Notes: generated by a model from the sequence alone, not told the origin. A DNA stretch of 23,439 bases from an uncultured Bacteroidales bacterium (GCA_902783615.1 CACZRQ010000200.1:1-23439), one strand, 5' to 3'; positions 1-8,045 are shown, counted from the first letter of the stretch. A program made the numbers and translations.

Positions 1-84
1 AGAGACAGGGATTCGAACCCTGGATACGGTTACCCGTATGCCGCATTTCGAGTGCGGTCCGTTCGACCACTCCGGCATCTCTCC
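1..84 (-). tRNA. tRNA-Ser, anticodon CGA (3' end cut by window)
   Basis: On the minus strand the cloverleaf starts GGAGAGATG at 84 and has a long variable arm, as expected for a class II tRNA. The anticodon stem CCGCA/TGCGG encloses the loop CTCGAAA, giving anticodon CGA, which reads the serine codon UCG. The T-arm carries GGTTCGAATCC. The acceptor stem GGAGAGA should pair with TCTCTCC, but only TCTCT is present, so the last two stem bases and the discriminator lie outside the window. Confidence 0.95.
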
Positions 85-100
85 TTTGCTAATTACAATG

Positions 101-108
101 CAAAGGTA
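101..108 (-). promoter_or_regulatory. -7 box for tRNA-Ser
   Basis: Minus-strand TACCTTTG matches the Bacteroidetes -7 consensus TAnnTTTG. It lies 16 nt upstream of the mature tRNA-Ser 5' end, which leaves a short leader for RNase P to remove. I found no clear -33 TTTG at the right spacing. Confidence 0.6.
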
Positions 109-151
109 GTACTTTTACTGCACAAATCCATCATAATTTAAAAAAAATATG

Positions 152-159
152 TATCTTTG
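152..159 (+). promoter_or_regulatory. -7 box for the outer-membrane beta-barrel gene
   Basis: TATCTTTG is a perfect match to the Bacteroidetes -7 box TAnnTTTG. It lies 28 nt upstream of the ATG at 188. It also overlaps the in-frame ATG at 149, so that ATG would precede the transcription start and cannot be the real start. An A-rich tract lies just upstream. Confidence 0.75.
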
Positions 160-187
160 CCCAATGACAACATTAAAAACTTGGATT

Positions 188-766
188 ATGAAGAAAATTG
201 TTAGTGCATTATTTGTGGCCGTTTGCTGTTTGGCAATGGCTATGCCTGCTCAGGCGCAGGTGAAATTTGGTTTGAAGGGTGGTTTGAACCTTTCGAAGAT
301 TGATGTCAGTGGAACACTGGAAGGCAACTTTAAGGAGAACTCTACAGGTTTCTTCATTGGTCCGATGGTGGAAGCTACTGTTCCAATCATCGGCATTGGC
401 GTTGACGGTGCCATCATGTATTCTCAGCGTGGTAAGAGTGATACAAAGCAGCAGGGTATTGAAGTCCCTATAAACCTGAAATATACTATCGGTTTGGGCG
501 ATATGTTAGGTATTTTCTTGGCTGCTGGTCCTGATTTCTTCTTCAACATGAAAGATGTCAATTTCTCTGATGGCCTCCATGCAGTGAAAGATAAGAAAGC
601 CATTGTGGGGCTGAACTTGGGCGCAGGCTTGAAGTTGGTGAACCATTTACAGTTAGGTGTCACATATCAGATTGGTTTGGGAGATACTTTCAGCATCAAG
701 GAGGCTGGCAAGAAGATTTCAAACAAGACCAACACTTGGCAGATTTCATTGGCTTATATGTTCTAA
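188..766 (+). CDS. Outer-membrane beta-barrel protein (PorT/OMP_b-brl_2-like)
   Basis: Encodes 192 residues from the ATG at 188. A signal peptide (MKKIVSALF..., cleavage probably after AQA near residue 23) is followed by repeated short Gly-rich, amphipathic strands such as VKFGLKGGLNLSKID. The chain ends in LAYMF, and a C-terminal aromatic residue is typical of barrels inserted by the BAM complex. This fits the small PorT-family barrels common in Bacteroidetes; the individual function is unknown. The ATG at 149 was rejected because it lies inside the -7 box. The gene appears to be a single transcription unit with its own promoter and a hairpin just after the stop codon. Confidence 0.85.
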   Translation: MKKIVSALFVAVCCLAMAMPAQAQVKFGLKGGLNLSKIDVSGTLEGNFKENSTGFFIGPMVEATVPIIGIGVDGAIMYSQRGKSDTKQQGIEVPINLKYTIGLGDMLGIFLAAGPDFFFNMKDVNFSDGLHAVKDKKAIVGLNLGAGLKLVNHLQLGVTYQIGLGDTFSIKEAGKKISNKTNTWQISLAYMF

Positions 767-786
767 GCCTTTATAGTTGAACCATC

Positions 787-825
787 ATAGCGTTACTGGC
801 TTAAGGTTGGTAACGCTATTTTTAT
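787..825 (+). terminator. Rho-independent terminator after the barrel gene
   Basis: A perfect 10-bp stem, ATAGCGTTAC (787-796) with GTAACGCTAT (810-819), encloses a 13-nt loop and runs into TTTTTAT. It lies 20 nt after the barrel gene's stop codon and only about 10 nt before the priA start codon, so it may also affect priA expression. Confidence 0.85.
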
Positions 826-834
826 CTGTTCCAC

Positions 835-2862
835 ATGACCTATATAGATGTTATATTGCCCTTACCCCTTAAAGCGACCTTTACTTATGCCGTAAATGAA
901 GAAATGGAGGCAAAAGTGAAGAGAGGTTGCCGTGTGCTGGTTCCATTGGGGAAAAAGAAGCATTATACAGGCATTGTGGATAGAGTGCATCACGATACTC
1001 CCGATGGCTATGAGGTGAAATTTGCCTTTGCTTTGTTGGAGGAACAGCCAGCTGTTCTGCCCCAACAGCTCAAGTTATGGGAATGGATAGCCGACTATTA
1101 CATGTGTGCTGTGGGCGATGTATATAACGCTGCTGTACCTGCCAAACTGAAGCTGAAAGCTGAGCCCAAGGTCAAAAGGAAAGTCAGACGTTCAGTCTTG
1201 AGCAATGTAGATGATGATTGTCTCGTGACGGGATTGAAGCCTCTGAACGATAATCAGCAACGTGCTTTTGACGAAATCAAGACGTGTTTCGAAAACCAAC
1301 CAGTCTGTTTGCTGTATGGTGTCACCTCCTCTGGGAAGACAGAAATTTATACCCATCTCATTGAAGAAACCATCCGTCAAGGAAAGCAGGTGTTGTATCT
1401 TTTGCCTGAGATAGCCTTAACCACTCAGATAACAGAGCGTCTCAAGCGAGTGTTTGGTTCATGCATAGGCATCTATCACAGCAAGTTTTCCGATGCCGAG
1501 AGGGTAGAGATTTGGAATAAGCAGCTATCTGACGACCCATACCTTATTATATTAGGTGTCCGCTCATCGGTTTTCCTGCCTTATCAGCATTTGGGACTCG
1601 TAATTGTGGATGAGGAGCATGAGAGCTCCTACAAGCAGCAAGAACCAGCCCCTCGCTATCATGCCCGCAATACAGCCTTGATGTTGGCATCGTTGTTTGG
1701 AGCCAAAACCTTGCTTGGCACTGCAACTCCCTCAGTAGAAAGTTGGTATAATGCCACAGAGGGAGGAAAATATGGATTGGTGGTTTTGAAAGAACGATAT
1801 CAGGAAATACAATTGCCAGAGATTCTGCCTGTTGACATCAAGGAACTGCATCGAAAGAAAATGATGCATGGTCATTTCTCACCTTTGTTGGTGGAAAAGA
1901 TGGGTGAAGCTCTGGCTCGTCATGAGCAAATCATTCTTTTCCAAAACCGTCGAGGGTTCGCCCCTATGATAGAGTGTCACGATTGTGGGTGGGTGCCCAA
2001 ATGTGTGCATTGCGACGTGAGTTTGACTTATCATAAATACACGGAACAACTGGTGTGCCACTATTGTGGTTATACAGTTCCTGTGCCTCAGATATGCCCC
2101 GATTGTGGCAGTCAGAACCTACACGACAGGGGTTTTGGAACCGAGAAAGTGGAGGATGAGATCAAGGCGATTTTTCCAACAGCAAGGGTGGTGAGAATGG
2201 ATCTTGACACCACACGCAGCAAGACAGCCTATGAAAAGATGATTAGAGATTTCGAGAAGCGGAAGACCGATATTCTGATTGGCACCCAGATGGTTTCTAA
2301 GGGGCTTGATTTCGATCATGTACACTTGGTGGGCATCCTCAATGCCGACACTATGTTGAACTACCCCGACTTTCGAGCTTATGAGCGTGCCTATCAGCTG
2401 ATGGCGCAGGTGGCTGGCAGGGCAGGACGCAAGGGGGAACGTGGCTTGGTGGTGCTACAAACAGGACATGTGGATTATCCCATTGTGAAGCATGTCATCG
2501 ATAACGATTTCGAATCGATGGCGCGAGCTCAATTGTCTGAGCGAAAAGTGTGTCATTTCCCTCCATTCTATCGCCTCGTCTATATCTACATCAAGCATCG
2601 TGACCGTTTGGTTGCTGACAATATGACGGCTCAATTTACCGCTCAACTCCTCAAGGTGTTTGGCCCTGATCGTGTGAATGGCCCCATGCAACCTGTTGTG
2701 GCAAGGATGCATTCCCTGCATATAGGCATGATAATGCTTAAGATTGAGAGTAATGCCTCAATGGCACAAGCTCGCAAACTGCTTTTGCAGGTACAGCAGC
2801 AAATGAACAGCAATCCCCAATTCAAATCCCTGCAAGTGTATTATGACGTAGATCCAGTGTGA
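835..2862 (+). CDS. priA: Primosomal protein N' (replication-restart helicase PriA), compact form
   Basis: PriA recognises stalled or collapsed forks and reloads the replicative helicase. The 675-residue protein has an N-terminal 3'-DNA-binding domain (about 1-105, starting MTYIDVILPLPL), Walker A GVTSSGKT (162-169), DEEH box (259-262), GTATPS (295-300), eight zinc-binding cysteines (381, 384, 390, 393, 408, 411, 421, 424), and motif VI QVAGRAGR (525-532). The C-terminal domain is present. Only about 35 residues separate the 3'-binding domain from the helicase core, so the winged-helix domain found in E. coli PriA seems to be missing; Walker A falls about 60 residues earlier than in E. coli. 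No Shine-Dalgarno sequence is visible. The start is fixed by conservation of the N-terminus. Confidence 0.95.
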   Translation: MTYIDVILPLPLKATFTYAVNEEMEAKVKRGCRVLVPLGKKKHYTGIVDRVHHDTPDGYEVKFAFALLEEQPAVLPQQLKLWEWIADYYMCAVGDVYNAAVPAKLKLKAEPKVKRKVRRSVLSNVDDDCLVTGLKPLNDNQQRAFDEIKTCFENQPVCLLYGVTSSGKTEIYTHLIEETIRQGKQVLYLLPEIALTTQITERLKRVFGSCIGIYHSKFSDAERVEIWNKQLSDDPYLIILGVRSSVFLPYQHLGLVIVDEEHESSYKQQEPAPRYHARNTALMLASLFGAKTLLGTATPSVESWYNATEGGKYGLVVLKERYQEIQLPEILPVDIKELHRKKMMHGHFSPLLVEKMGEALARHEQIILFQNRRGFAPMIECHDCGWVPKCVHCDVSLTYHKYTEQLVCHYCGYTVPVPQICPDCGSQNLHDRGFGTEKVEDEIKAIFPTARVVRMDLDTTRSKTAYEKMIRDFEKRKTDILIGTQMVSKGLDFDHVHLVGILNADTMLNYPDFRAYERAYQLMAQVAGRAGRKGERGLVVLQTGHVDYPIVKHVIDNDFESMARAQLSERKVCHFPPFYRLVYIYIKHRDRLVADNMTAQFTAQLLKVFGPDRVNGPMQPVVARMHSLHIGMIMLKIESNASMAQARKLLLQVQQQMNSNPQFKSLQVYYDVDPV

Positions 2863-2877
2863 TTTTCGTGGTTATAC

Positions 2878-2908
2878 TTGCTACTTCCACCTTTTTTGCT
2901 TAATATTG
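2878..2908 (+). promoter_or_regulatory. Probable promoter for the small membrane protein
   Basis: TTG (2878-2880) lies 20 nt upstream of TAATATTG (2901-2908), which is one mismatch from TAnnTTTG. It starts 16 nt after the priA stop codon and lies upstream of the ATG at 2933. The in-frame TTG at 2906 is part of the -7 box and is therefore unlikely to be a start codon. Confidence 0.5.
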
Positions 2909-2932
2909 CAGTCGGAACAAAAAGTAAGAGAT

Positions 2933-3334
2933 ATGATTAATCATAATACAGATCATCTGAAGACAAATAAGCAGTTTATGCTGGGTAACGGACTTCTGGC
3001 GTTTGCTGTGTTTATCATTGTGGCTTTGTTTTTCTACCTGAGTTTTCGTGAGCAGAGCAAGAAACAGGAACATAGGTACCAGGAGTCGTATGCCATTTCA
3101 CTGGTGAAAGGGTTTGTTGGCAAGGATGTTCAGGTGTTGGTGAACGACAGTGTGTTGTTTAATGCAGCTGTTGATCAAGAGCCGCTTACCTTTAGCATCA
3201 CCCGCTTTGCTGAAAATAGTTCAGTGATTATTGTAGATAATGCTACTGATCAGATGGCGGTTTTTGAACTGAGTGAGCAGGGAGGCGTGTATAGTTTTGA
3301 GAATCAAGGGGGAGAAGTGTCATTGAGGGAATAG
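2933..3334 (+). CDS. Small single-span membrane protein of unknown function
   Basis: Encodes 133 residues from the ATG at 2933 (MINHNTDHLKTNKQ...). A short polar N-terminus is followed by one hydrophobic span, about residues 17-38 (MLGNGLLAFAVFIIVALFFYLS). A basic patch and a roughly 85-residue soluble domain rich in beta-type segments (VQVLVNDSVLFNAAV, SVIIVDNATDQMAVFEL) follow. The positive residues after the span favour neither orientation decisively. I do not recognise the family. The gene lies between priA and a convergent tRNA-Leu whose 3' end is 3 nt past the stop codon. It probably has its own promoter. Confidence 0.7.
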   Translation: MINHNTDHLKTNKQFMLGNGLLAFAVFIIVALFFYLSFREQSKKQEHRYQESYAISLVKGFVGKDVQVLVNDSVLFNAAVDQEPLTFSITRFAENSSVIIVDNATDQMAVFELSEQGGVYSFENQGGEVSLRE

Positions 3335-3337
3335 AAG

Positions 3338-3419
3338 TGCGGGTAATAGGACTCGAACCTACACGGATTTCTCCACCAGATCCTAAGTCTGGCGCGGCTG
3401 CCAATTACGCCATACCCGC
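3338..3419 (-). tRNA. tRNA-Leu, anticodon TAG
   Basis: The minus strand folds into an 82-nt class II tRNA. The acceptor stem GCGGGTA/TACCCGC has discriminator A, as expected for leucine. The anticodon stem CCAGA/TCTGG holds the loop CTTAGGA, giving anticodon TAG, which reads CUA. A long variable arm and the T-loop GGTTCGAGTCC are present. No CCA is encoded. Confidence 0.95.
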
Positions 3420-3441
3420 AGCACGATTCTTTATTGTGGGA

Positions 3442-3473
3442 CAAAATTAGTGTTTCTTGTGGGGATTTGCAAA
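3442..3473 (-). promoter_or_regulatory. Promoter for tRNA-Leu
   Basis: On the minus strand TTTG (3473-3470) lies 20 nt upstream of TAATTTTG (3449-3442), a perfect TAnnTTTG box. The mature tRNA begins at 3419, about 23 nt downstream of the box. The -33 element abuts the stop codon of the upstream peptidase gene (3475-3477). Confidence 0.75.
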
Positions 3474-3474
3474 T

Positions 3475-4482
3475 TTATTGTGGTTTTTTATTCAAATAAG
3501 CCCTGGCAGCTTCGATAATGGTATCGAAACCTTGAGCTTGGTCGTTGGCATCAAGACCTACTGCAATGTCGGGTTCGATGCCAAATTCTATCTGTTGCAT
3601 GTTGGCATCATAAGTGGGACAGGCACTGAAACGAACACCCCATCCATTAGGCAACTCGGAACTGAAAGGCATGCCTGAGCCTCCACCCGTCTGGTCGCCC
3701 ATGAGGGTTACCTGCGGCATGTATCGCATGGAATTTACAAAATCATTTGTTGCGCTATAGCTATGGCGATTGGTGAGTACTACTACAGGCTTCTGCCAGC
3801 GAATGCCATCGGATGGATCGATATACATGGCTTCGGGTTTGGAAAAGTCGCTATGCCCCTTACCCGTTTTATGGCACATATAACCCACCAGAACTTTCTC
3901 ATTGGTGAAACGTCCTGCCAGTCTGCTGGCATTGGTGAGATCACCACCCCCGTTGCATCGCACATCGATGATGAGCCCATTGCAAATATCGAGGTAACGG
4001 AACATCTCATTGAGTGCATTGTTGCCTGCAGCAGCAGAAAAACTGGTGTAGGAAACATAGCCTATGTTATCATCGAAAATGGTGTAACGCAAACCTCCAC
4101 TCACTCGATAGTCATGTCCTAAGTATTTCTCTACCAGTTCTTCGCTATAGTTGCGGGGATAGTCTTCAAACCAGTTCCAATAGCGTGCAGTATTGTGGTA
4201 GGCATAAAGGTTGACATGTCCGTCCTTCAACTCTGCCAGCATGTTACTGAGTATCTGAAACAGCTTGTCGTTGTTGAGGTTTTCGTGTACAAAAGGCTGG
4301 TATCGTTTGCGTATCTCATACCAGTCTATCTGCTTGTAGTCGAGAAAGCAATAATGCTCGTCTATGATAGTCCAAAGGGCTTCGAAATTGCCCATAGGCG
4401 TGTTGGCATGGTTATCCTCTCTAACACAACCAATTAGCATCATGGTCACCATCAGTATCAACAAGCAGGATAGTCTTCTCAT
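3475..4482 (-). CDS. S41-family peptidase lipoprotein (tail-specific protease-like)
   Basis: Encodes 335 residues. A lipoprotein signal with lipobox LIGC (Cys19) places it at a membrane facing the periplasm. S41 core motifs in order are LKDGHVNLY (about 85-93), DVRCNGGGD (173-181), the nucleophile region SYSATNDF with probable catalytic Ser243, GDQTGGGSGMP (262-272) and GIEPD (301-305). The general-base lysine of CtpA-type S41 enzymes (GxxTxGK) is replaced by glycine, so a tricorn-like arrangement using His89 of the DGH motif is more likely. No PDZ domain is evident. Its ATG overlaps the stop codon of the upstream gene (ATGA), so the two are translationally coupled. The substrate is unknown. 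Confidence 0.85.
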   Translation of the reverse strand: MRRLSCLLILMVTMMLIGCVREDNHANTPMGNFEALWTIIDEHYCFLDYKQIDWYEIRKRYQPFVHENLNNDKLFQILSNMLAELKDGHVNLYAYHNTARYWNWFEDYPRNYSEELVEKYLGHDYRVSGGLRYTIFDDNIGYVSYTSFSAAAGNNALNEMFRYLDICNGLIIDVRCNGGGDLTNASRLAGRFTNEKVLVGYMCHKTGKGHSDFSKPEAMYIDPSDGIRWQKPVVVLTNRHSYSATNDFVNSMRYMPQVTLMGDQTGGGSGMPFSSELPNGWGVRFSACPTYDANMQQIEFGIEPDIAVGLDANDQAQGFDTIIEAARAYLNKKPQ

Positions 4483-5300
4483 AGGATTTGAAAGCGTTTA
4501 ACTACGCCAATCATGAAAATGTGGCTGTAGATGTGTGACTTAATTTGATTGATATGAGCCTGCTGGGCATCCCAGACGTAGGTGAGGCGCAGGGTGAACT
4601 TGCCCACAGGATAGTCGGCCGATAGCATCTGACGAAGCGATGGAGAGCTGAAAGGTGTGGTGAACTTCACAGTGCCTCCCCGTTCGCCAATGGAGAAAAT
4701 CTCATAGTATGATTGTCCATAGTGAGGCATGAACATCAGACCCATGAGAGGCAAACTAGCCTGATAGCGTATCAGCAAGGGACGATGGTTTAGTTGCAGA
4801 TTCCACAATGCCATGACAGAGGCATCGATGGAGGCGTGTGCCCTGAGTGAAACAGGATTGTTCCCATTACGCATATTATAGGTGAAACCTCCGTTGAGGT
4901 CAGCGGCACCACCAAGAAGCAGGTCAAAGCTTTGGCTCAATGGCTGGCAGTAATACCATCCATAGTTCCAGTTGGCAAGGGCAGTGGCGGTTTTGTTGTT
5001 TTCTGCTCTATTGTCGGTATAACCGAAGTTACCTTGGAAGTAGGTTTGTTGCCAAATCTTGCCCCCCATAAGTTTGGTTTGATGTAGGGTTTCACGCGAG
5101 AACCTAGCCTCCCATCCTCGGTAGGTCTCAGGAGAGAGGTAAGTGTCCTGCAAGGAAGTGAATCCCAGTCCAAAAGATGTGGCACGGGTGTAAATGCTGA
5201 CAATTTTACCAGCTGGCATTTGCCCTTGGCCTTCTTGTGCTTTTGCTGCCAAACCTGTTAACAGAAAAACAACCGATAATATGAAATGTTTAATCGTCAA
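4479..5300 (-). CDS. Putative outer-membrane protein, DUF3316-like
   Basis: Encodes 273 residues. A signal peptide (MTIKHFILSVVFLLTGLAAKAQ, probable cleavage after residue 21) is followed by many alternating aromatic/Gly strands (NWNYGWYYCQPL, GFTYNMRNG, FTLRLTYVWDAQQ), suggesting a beta-barrel. The sequence resembles Bacteroidetes DUF3316 proteins; I recall this family rather than derive it, and its function is unknown. It starts 10 nt after the parC stop codon. The only plausible in-frame initiator is a TTG, inside a heptamer repeat array; the first internal ATG comes only after the signal peptide. Its stop codon overlaps the peptidase start, which suggests the two products are co-produced and may act together at the envelope. 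Confidence 0.65.
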   Translation of the reverse strand: MTIKHFILSVVFLLTGLAAKAQEGQGQMPAGKIVSIYTRATSFGLGFTSLQDTYLSPETYRGWEARFSRETLHQTKLMGGKIWQQTYFQGNFGYTDNRAENNKTATALANWNYGWYYCQPLSQSFDLLLGGAADLNGGFTYNMRNGNNPVSLRAHASIDASVMALWNLQLNHRPLLIRYQASLPLMGLMFMPHYGQSYYEIFSIGERGGTVKFTTPFSSPSLRQMLSADYPVGKFTLRLTYVWDAQQAHINQIKSHIYSHIFMIGVVKRFQIL

Positions 5301-5316
5301 TCGTTAATGGTCAATC
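5291..5316 (-). repeat. NATTnnn heptamer array at the parC/DUF3316-like junction
   Basis: On the minus strand four units with a 7-bp period (GATTGAC, CATTAAC, GATTGAC, GATTAAA) span the junction. They cover the parC stop codon and the TTG start of the next gene. The unit matches the array at 9634-9668. Confidence 0.65.
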
Positions 5317-7983
5317 AAAAAGTTTCATCTGTCCCGTCAGCTCGTCAAGAATGTCTGTATTACTCTTGCCCGCATCTGGATCAACCACTTCTGGTTGTTC
5401 GATGATTGTTTGTTCAACAGGTTTTTCTGGGAATCGAGTCGGTTCCAGCTCCTTAACCTTCTTGATGGCAAAGGTGGTGAGGCGTTTGCCTTTTGCCTTA
5501 TAGCCCTTGATGGCAATGAATTCATCGGCATCTATCTCAATCTTTCCTCTGAATGCATCGCCGCCGCCAAAGGTCACCTCAAAGCGTGCATAATATTGGT
5601 CTGTAAGCAGAATCAGCTTGTTGCCTGGGTTATCACCCAAGTAATTCTGCTTACGGGTTGTTGCCTCGAAGTTGAAACGTTTCACGTAAGGATAGCCTTT
5701 CTGTGATTCGTCGTAAAGAACTGCCGTCCACACCTTATGTGGATCGAACTTCTCCATGATGAGGATGTTATCATCATAATGGTTGTTCGTGTCGAAATCG
5801 GTGGTGTAGAAATCACCATTGTCGAGCACCACCAAGATCAGCTCATCATTCTGGAATTCGCCCAAGCTACGGCCATGACCATCGTAGTTCAAGCGTTTCA
5901 CATCATCATCGAACCAGACCTCGCGACCTCCTAAGGTGGAAACACCATGCGCTTTGAGTGTAATGCGGTGGATGGCAAACTTGGTGAGGATATTGCCCAT
6001 AGCTTGACGACCCTTTATGAGTACCTGACTGAAATCCAAGTCGATGGTGAGATTTTTCACATGTTGGTTTGGTTTCAGCGTTGCCTTGACAATTTCTGCT
6101 TCACCATTCGGGTTTGCCGTGAAATACAGCATGCGAGAACCTTCCTTACCTTGTGTTACGGTATATTCTCGGTCGTGTACTACGGATGTTACTGCAAAAC
6201 GCTTGAAATAGTTCCATCCATCCTTGCCGTCACGATACACCACATTATAGATGGTACGCTTATCGTTCTTGTTGAAAATGTTGATATAGTATATATCCTT
6301 GCCAATGAACTTCTTGTCTGCCACCGAAGTAACAACATAGCGGCCATCACGGAAGAACACAATGACATCATCGAGGTTCGAGCAGTTGCACACCAACTCA
6401 TCTTTCTTCATTTGCGCACCAAAGCCGATGAAGCCCTCTTCTCGATTTACATACAATTTCTCTGTGGCCTCAATCACTCGGGCTGAGTCGATGACATCGA
6501 AGTTGCGAACCTCAGTACGACGAGGATATTGTTTGCCATATTTCTTTTTCAGCTTGCGGAACCAGTCGGCTGTATATTCAATGAGGTTAGCCAACAATTT
6601 ATTGATTTCCTCTATGTCGGCTTTCATCTGCAAGATGGCATCCTCAGCCTTGTCTGAATTGAACTTCAGGATGCGTCCCATCTTGATTTCCAAGAGTTTC
6701 AGGATATCTTCCTTGGTAACCTCACGCACCATATAGGGATAATAAGGGGTGAGTCGCTCGTCGATGTGCTCGCAGGCAGCATCAACGCTTTTAGCCTCCT
6801 CGAACTCGCGGTCTTTGTAAATACGTTCTTCGATGAAGATCTTTTCCAAAGAAGCGAAATGCAGTTGTTCCAGGATTTCGCCCTTTCGAATTTCCAACTC
6901 CCTGCGTAGCAGTTCCTTGGTGTTATCTACAGATCGACGGAGCACATCGCTTACAGTGAGGAATTGCGGTTTCTTGTCGTCGATGACACAACAGTTGGGT
7001 GAGATGTTTATTTCACAATCTGTAAAGGCATAGAGTGCATCGATGGTCTTATCTGACGACACACCACTCTGCAGATGAACCAGGATTTCTACATTGGCAG
7101 AGGTGAGGTCTTCCACTTGTTTAACCTTGATTTTCCCCTTCTCGTTGGCTTTCACGATAGAGTCGCACACATTCGCCACCGTTCTGCCGTATGGAAGTTC
7201 GCGGATAGCCAGTGTGTGGTTGTCAATCTTTTCTATCTTAGCACGCACACGCACACTTCCACCTCGCTCGCCATCGTTGTATTTCGACACTTCGATGGCA
7301 CCACCCGTCTGGAAGTCGGGATAGAGTTTGAAATCCTCACCATGCAGGTAACTTATGGCGGCATCGCATATTTCATTGAAGTTGTGTGGCAGGATTTTGG
7401 ACGACAGACCTACGGCAATGCCTTCAACACCTTGTGCCAGCAACAAAGGGAATTTCACAGGTAGGTTCACAGGTTCTTCATTGCGACCATCGTATGAGAA
7501 CTGCCACTCGGTGGTTTTGGGATTGAACACCACCTCTTTGGCAAAGCTGGTGAGGCGTGCCTCGATATATCGGGGTGCTGCTGCACCATCGCCAGTGAGG
7601 ATGTTTCCCCAGTTACCTTGGGTGTCAATCAGCATCTCTTTTTGTCCTAACTGCACCAGAGCGTCGCCAATAGAGGCATCGCCATGGGGATGAAATTTCA
7701 TGGTTTCACCCACAATGCCTGCCACCTTGTTATAGCGTCCGTCTTCCATCCGCCACATGGTGTGGAGAATGCGTCGCTGCACAGGTTTGAGCCCGTCGAT
7801 GATATGTGGAACGGCTCTTTCCAGGATTACGTAGGAAGCATAATCCAGAAACCAGTTCTCGTACATACCACTCAACTGATGCTTGGCATTGGCATCATGC
7901 GTGTCGGTAGGTTTATAGTCAGAATGACCAGTTGCTTCGCCCTCAGCGAAGTCATCTATGGGCTTATCAGTGTCTTTACTCAT
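5311..7983 (-). CDS. parC: DNA topoisomerase IV subunit A (ParC)
   Basis: Type IIA topoisomerase subunit that cleaves DNA for decatenation and relaxation. The 890-residue protein has a roughly 35-residue charged N-terminal extension. The winged-helix/tower domain follows (about 38-490), with the HPHGD motif at 98-102 and catalytic Arg138-Tyr139 in AAPRYIEARL. A coiled-coil lies near 440-480 and a C-terminal beta-propeller-like domain near 520-850. No GyrA box (QRRGGRG) is present, and the length and sequence fit Bacteroidetes ParC rather than GyrA. At the quinolone-determining positions the E. coli ParC Ser80/Glu84 equivalents are Ala103 and Asp107. It is first in a parC, DUF3316-like, S41 operon. 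A Shine-Dalgarno-like AGGAG lies about 7 nt upstream of the start. The partner parE is not in the window. Confidence 0.9.
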   Translation of the reverse strand: MSKDTDKPIDDFAEGEATGHSDYKPTDTHDANAKHQLSGMYENWFLDYASYVILERAVPHIIDGLKPVQRRILHTMWRMEDGRYNKVAGIVGETMKFHPHGDASIGDALVQLGQKEMLIDTQGNWGNILTGDGAAAPRYIEARLTSFAKEVVFNPKTTEWQFSYDGRNEEPVNLPVKFPLLLAQGVEGIAVGLSSKILPHNFNEICDAAISYLHGEDFKLYPDFQTGGAIEVSKYNDGERGGSVRVRAKIEKIDNHTLAIRELPYGRTVANVCDSIVKANEKGKIKVKQVEDLTSANVEILVHLQSGVSSDKTIDALYAFTDCEINISPNCCVIDDKKPQFLTVSDVLRRSVDNTKELLRRELEIRKGEILEQLHFASLEKIFIEERIYKDREFEEAKSVDAACEHIDERLTPYYPYMVREVTKEDILKLLEIKMGRILKFNSDKAEDAILQMKADIEEINKLLANLIEYTADWFRKLKKKYGKQYPRRTEVRNFDVIDSARVIEATEKLYVNREEGFIGFGAQMKKDELVCNCSNLDDVIVFFRDGRYVVTSVADKKFIGKDIYYINIFNKNDKRTIYNVVYRDGKDGWNYFKRFAVTSVVHDREYTVTQGKEGSRMLYFTANPNGEAEIVKATLKPNQHVKNLTIDLDFSQVLIKGRQAMGNILTKFAIHRITLKAHGVSTLGGREVWFDDDVKRLNYDGHGRSLGEFQNDELILVVLDNGDFYTTDFDTNNHYDDNILIMEKFDPHKVWTAVLYDESQKGYPYVKRFNFEATTRKQNYLGDNPGNKLILLTDQYYARFEVTFGGGDAFRGKIEIDADEFIAIKGYKAKGKRLTTFAIKKVKELEPTRFPEKPVEQTIIEQPEVVDPDAGKSNTDILDELTGQMKLFD

Positions 7984-8003
7984 AAAATACTCCTAAATTT
8001 CTG

Positions 8004-8011
8004 CAAATATA
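8004..8011 (-). promoter_or_regulatory. -7 box for the parC operon
   Basis: Minus-strand TATATTTG is a perfect TAnnTTTG box 20 nt upstream of the parC ATG. It is divergent from the glyS box, and the two lie 34 nt apart in a 109-bp shared intergenic region. Confidence 0.65.
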
Positions 8012-8045
8012 CAGAATTTTATAGAATTATTTGAACAGAAAGCAG

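Noticed and set aside
149..187. ATG at 149 as start of the barrel protein
   Set aside because: It overlaps the TATCTTTG -7 box, and a normal signal peptide begins at 188.
3457..4122. Plus-strand open frames opposite the S41 peptidase
   Set aside because: They overlap a gene with clear catalytic motifs and a lipobox on the other strand.
5947..6486. Plus-strand open frame opposite parC
   Set aside because: Composition mirrors the parC codons on the other strand and no protein family is recognisable.
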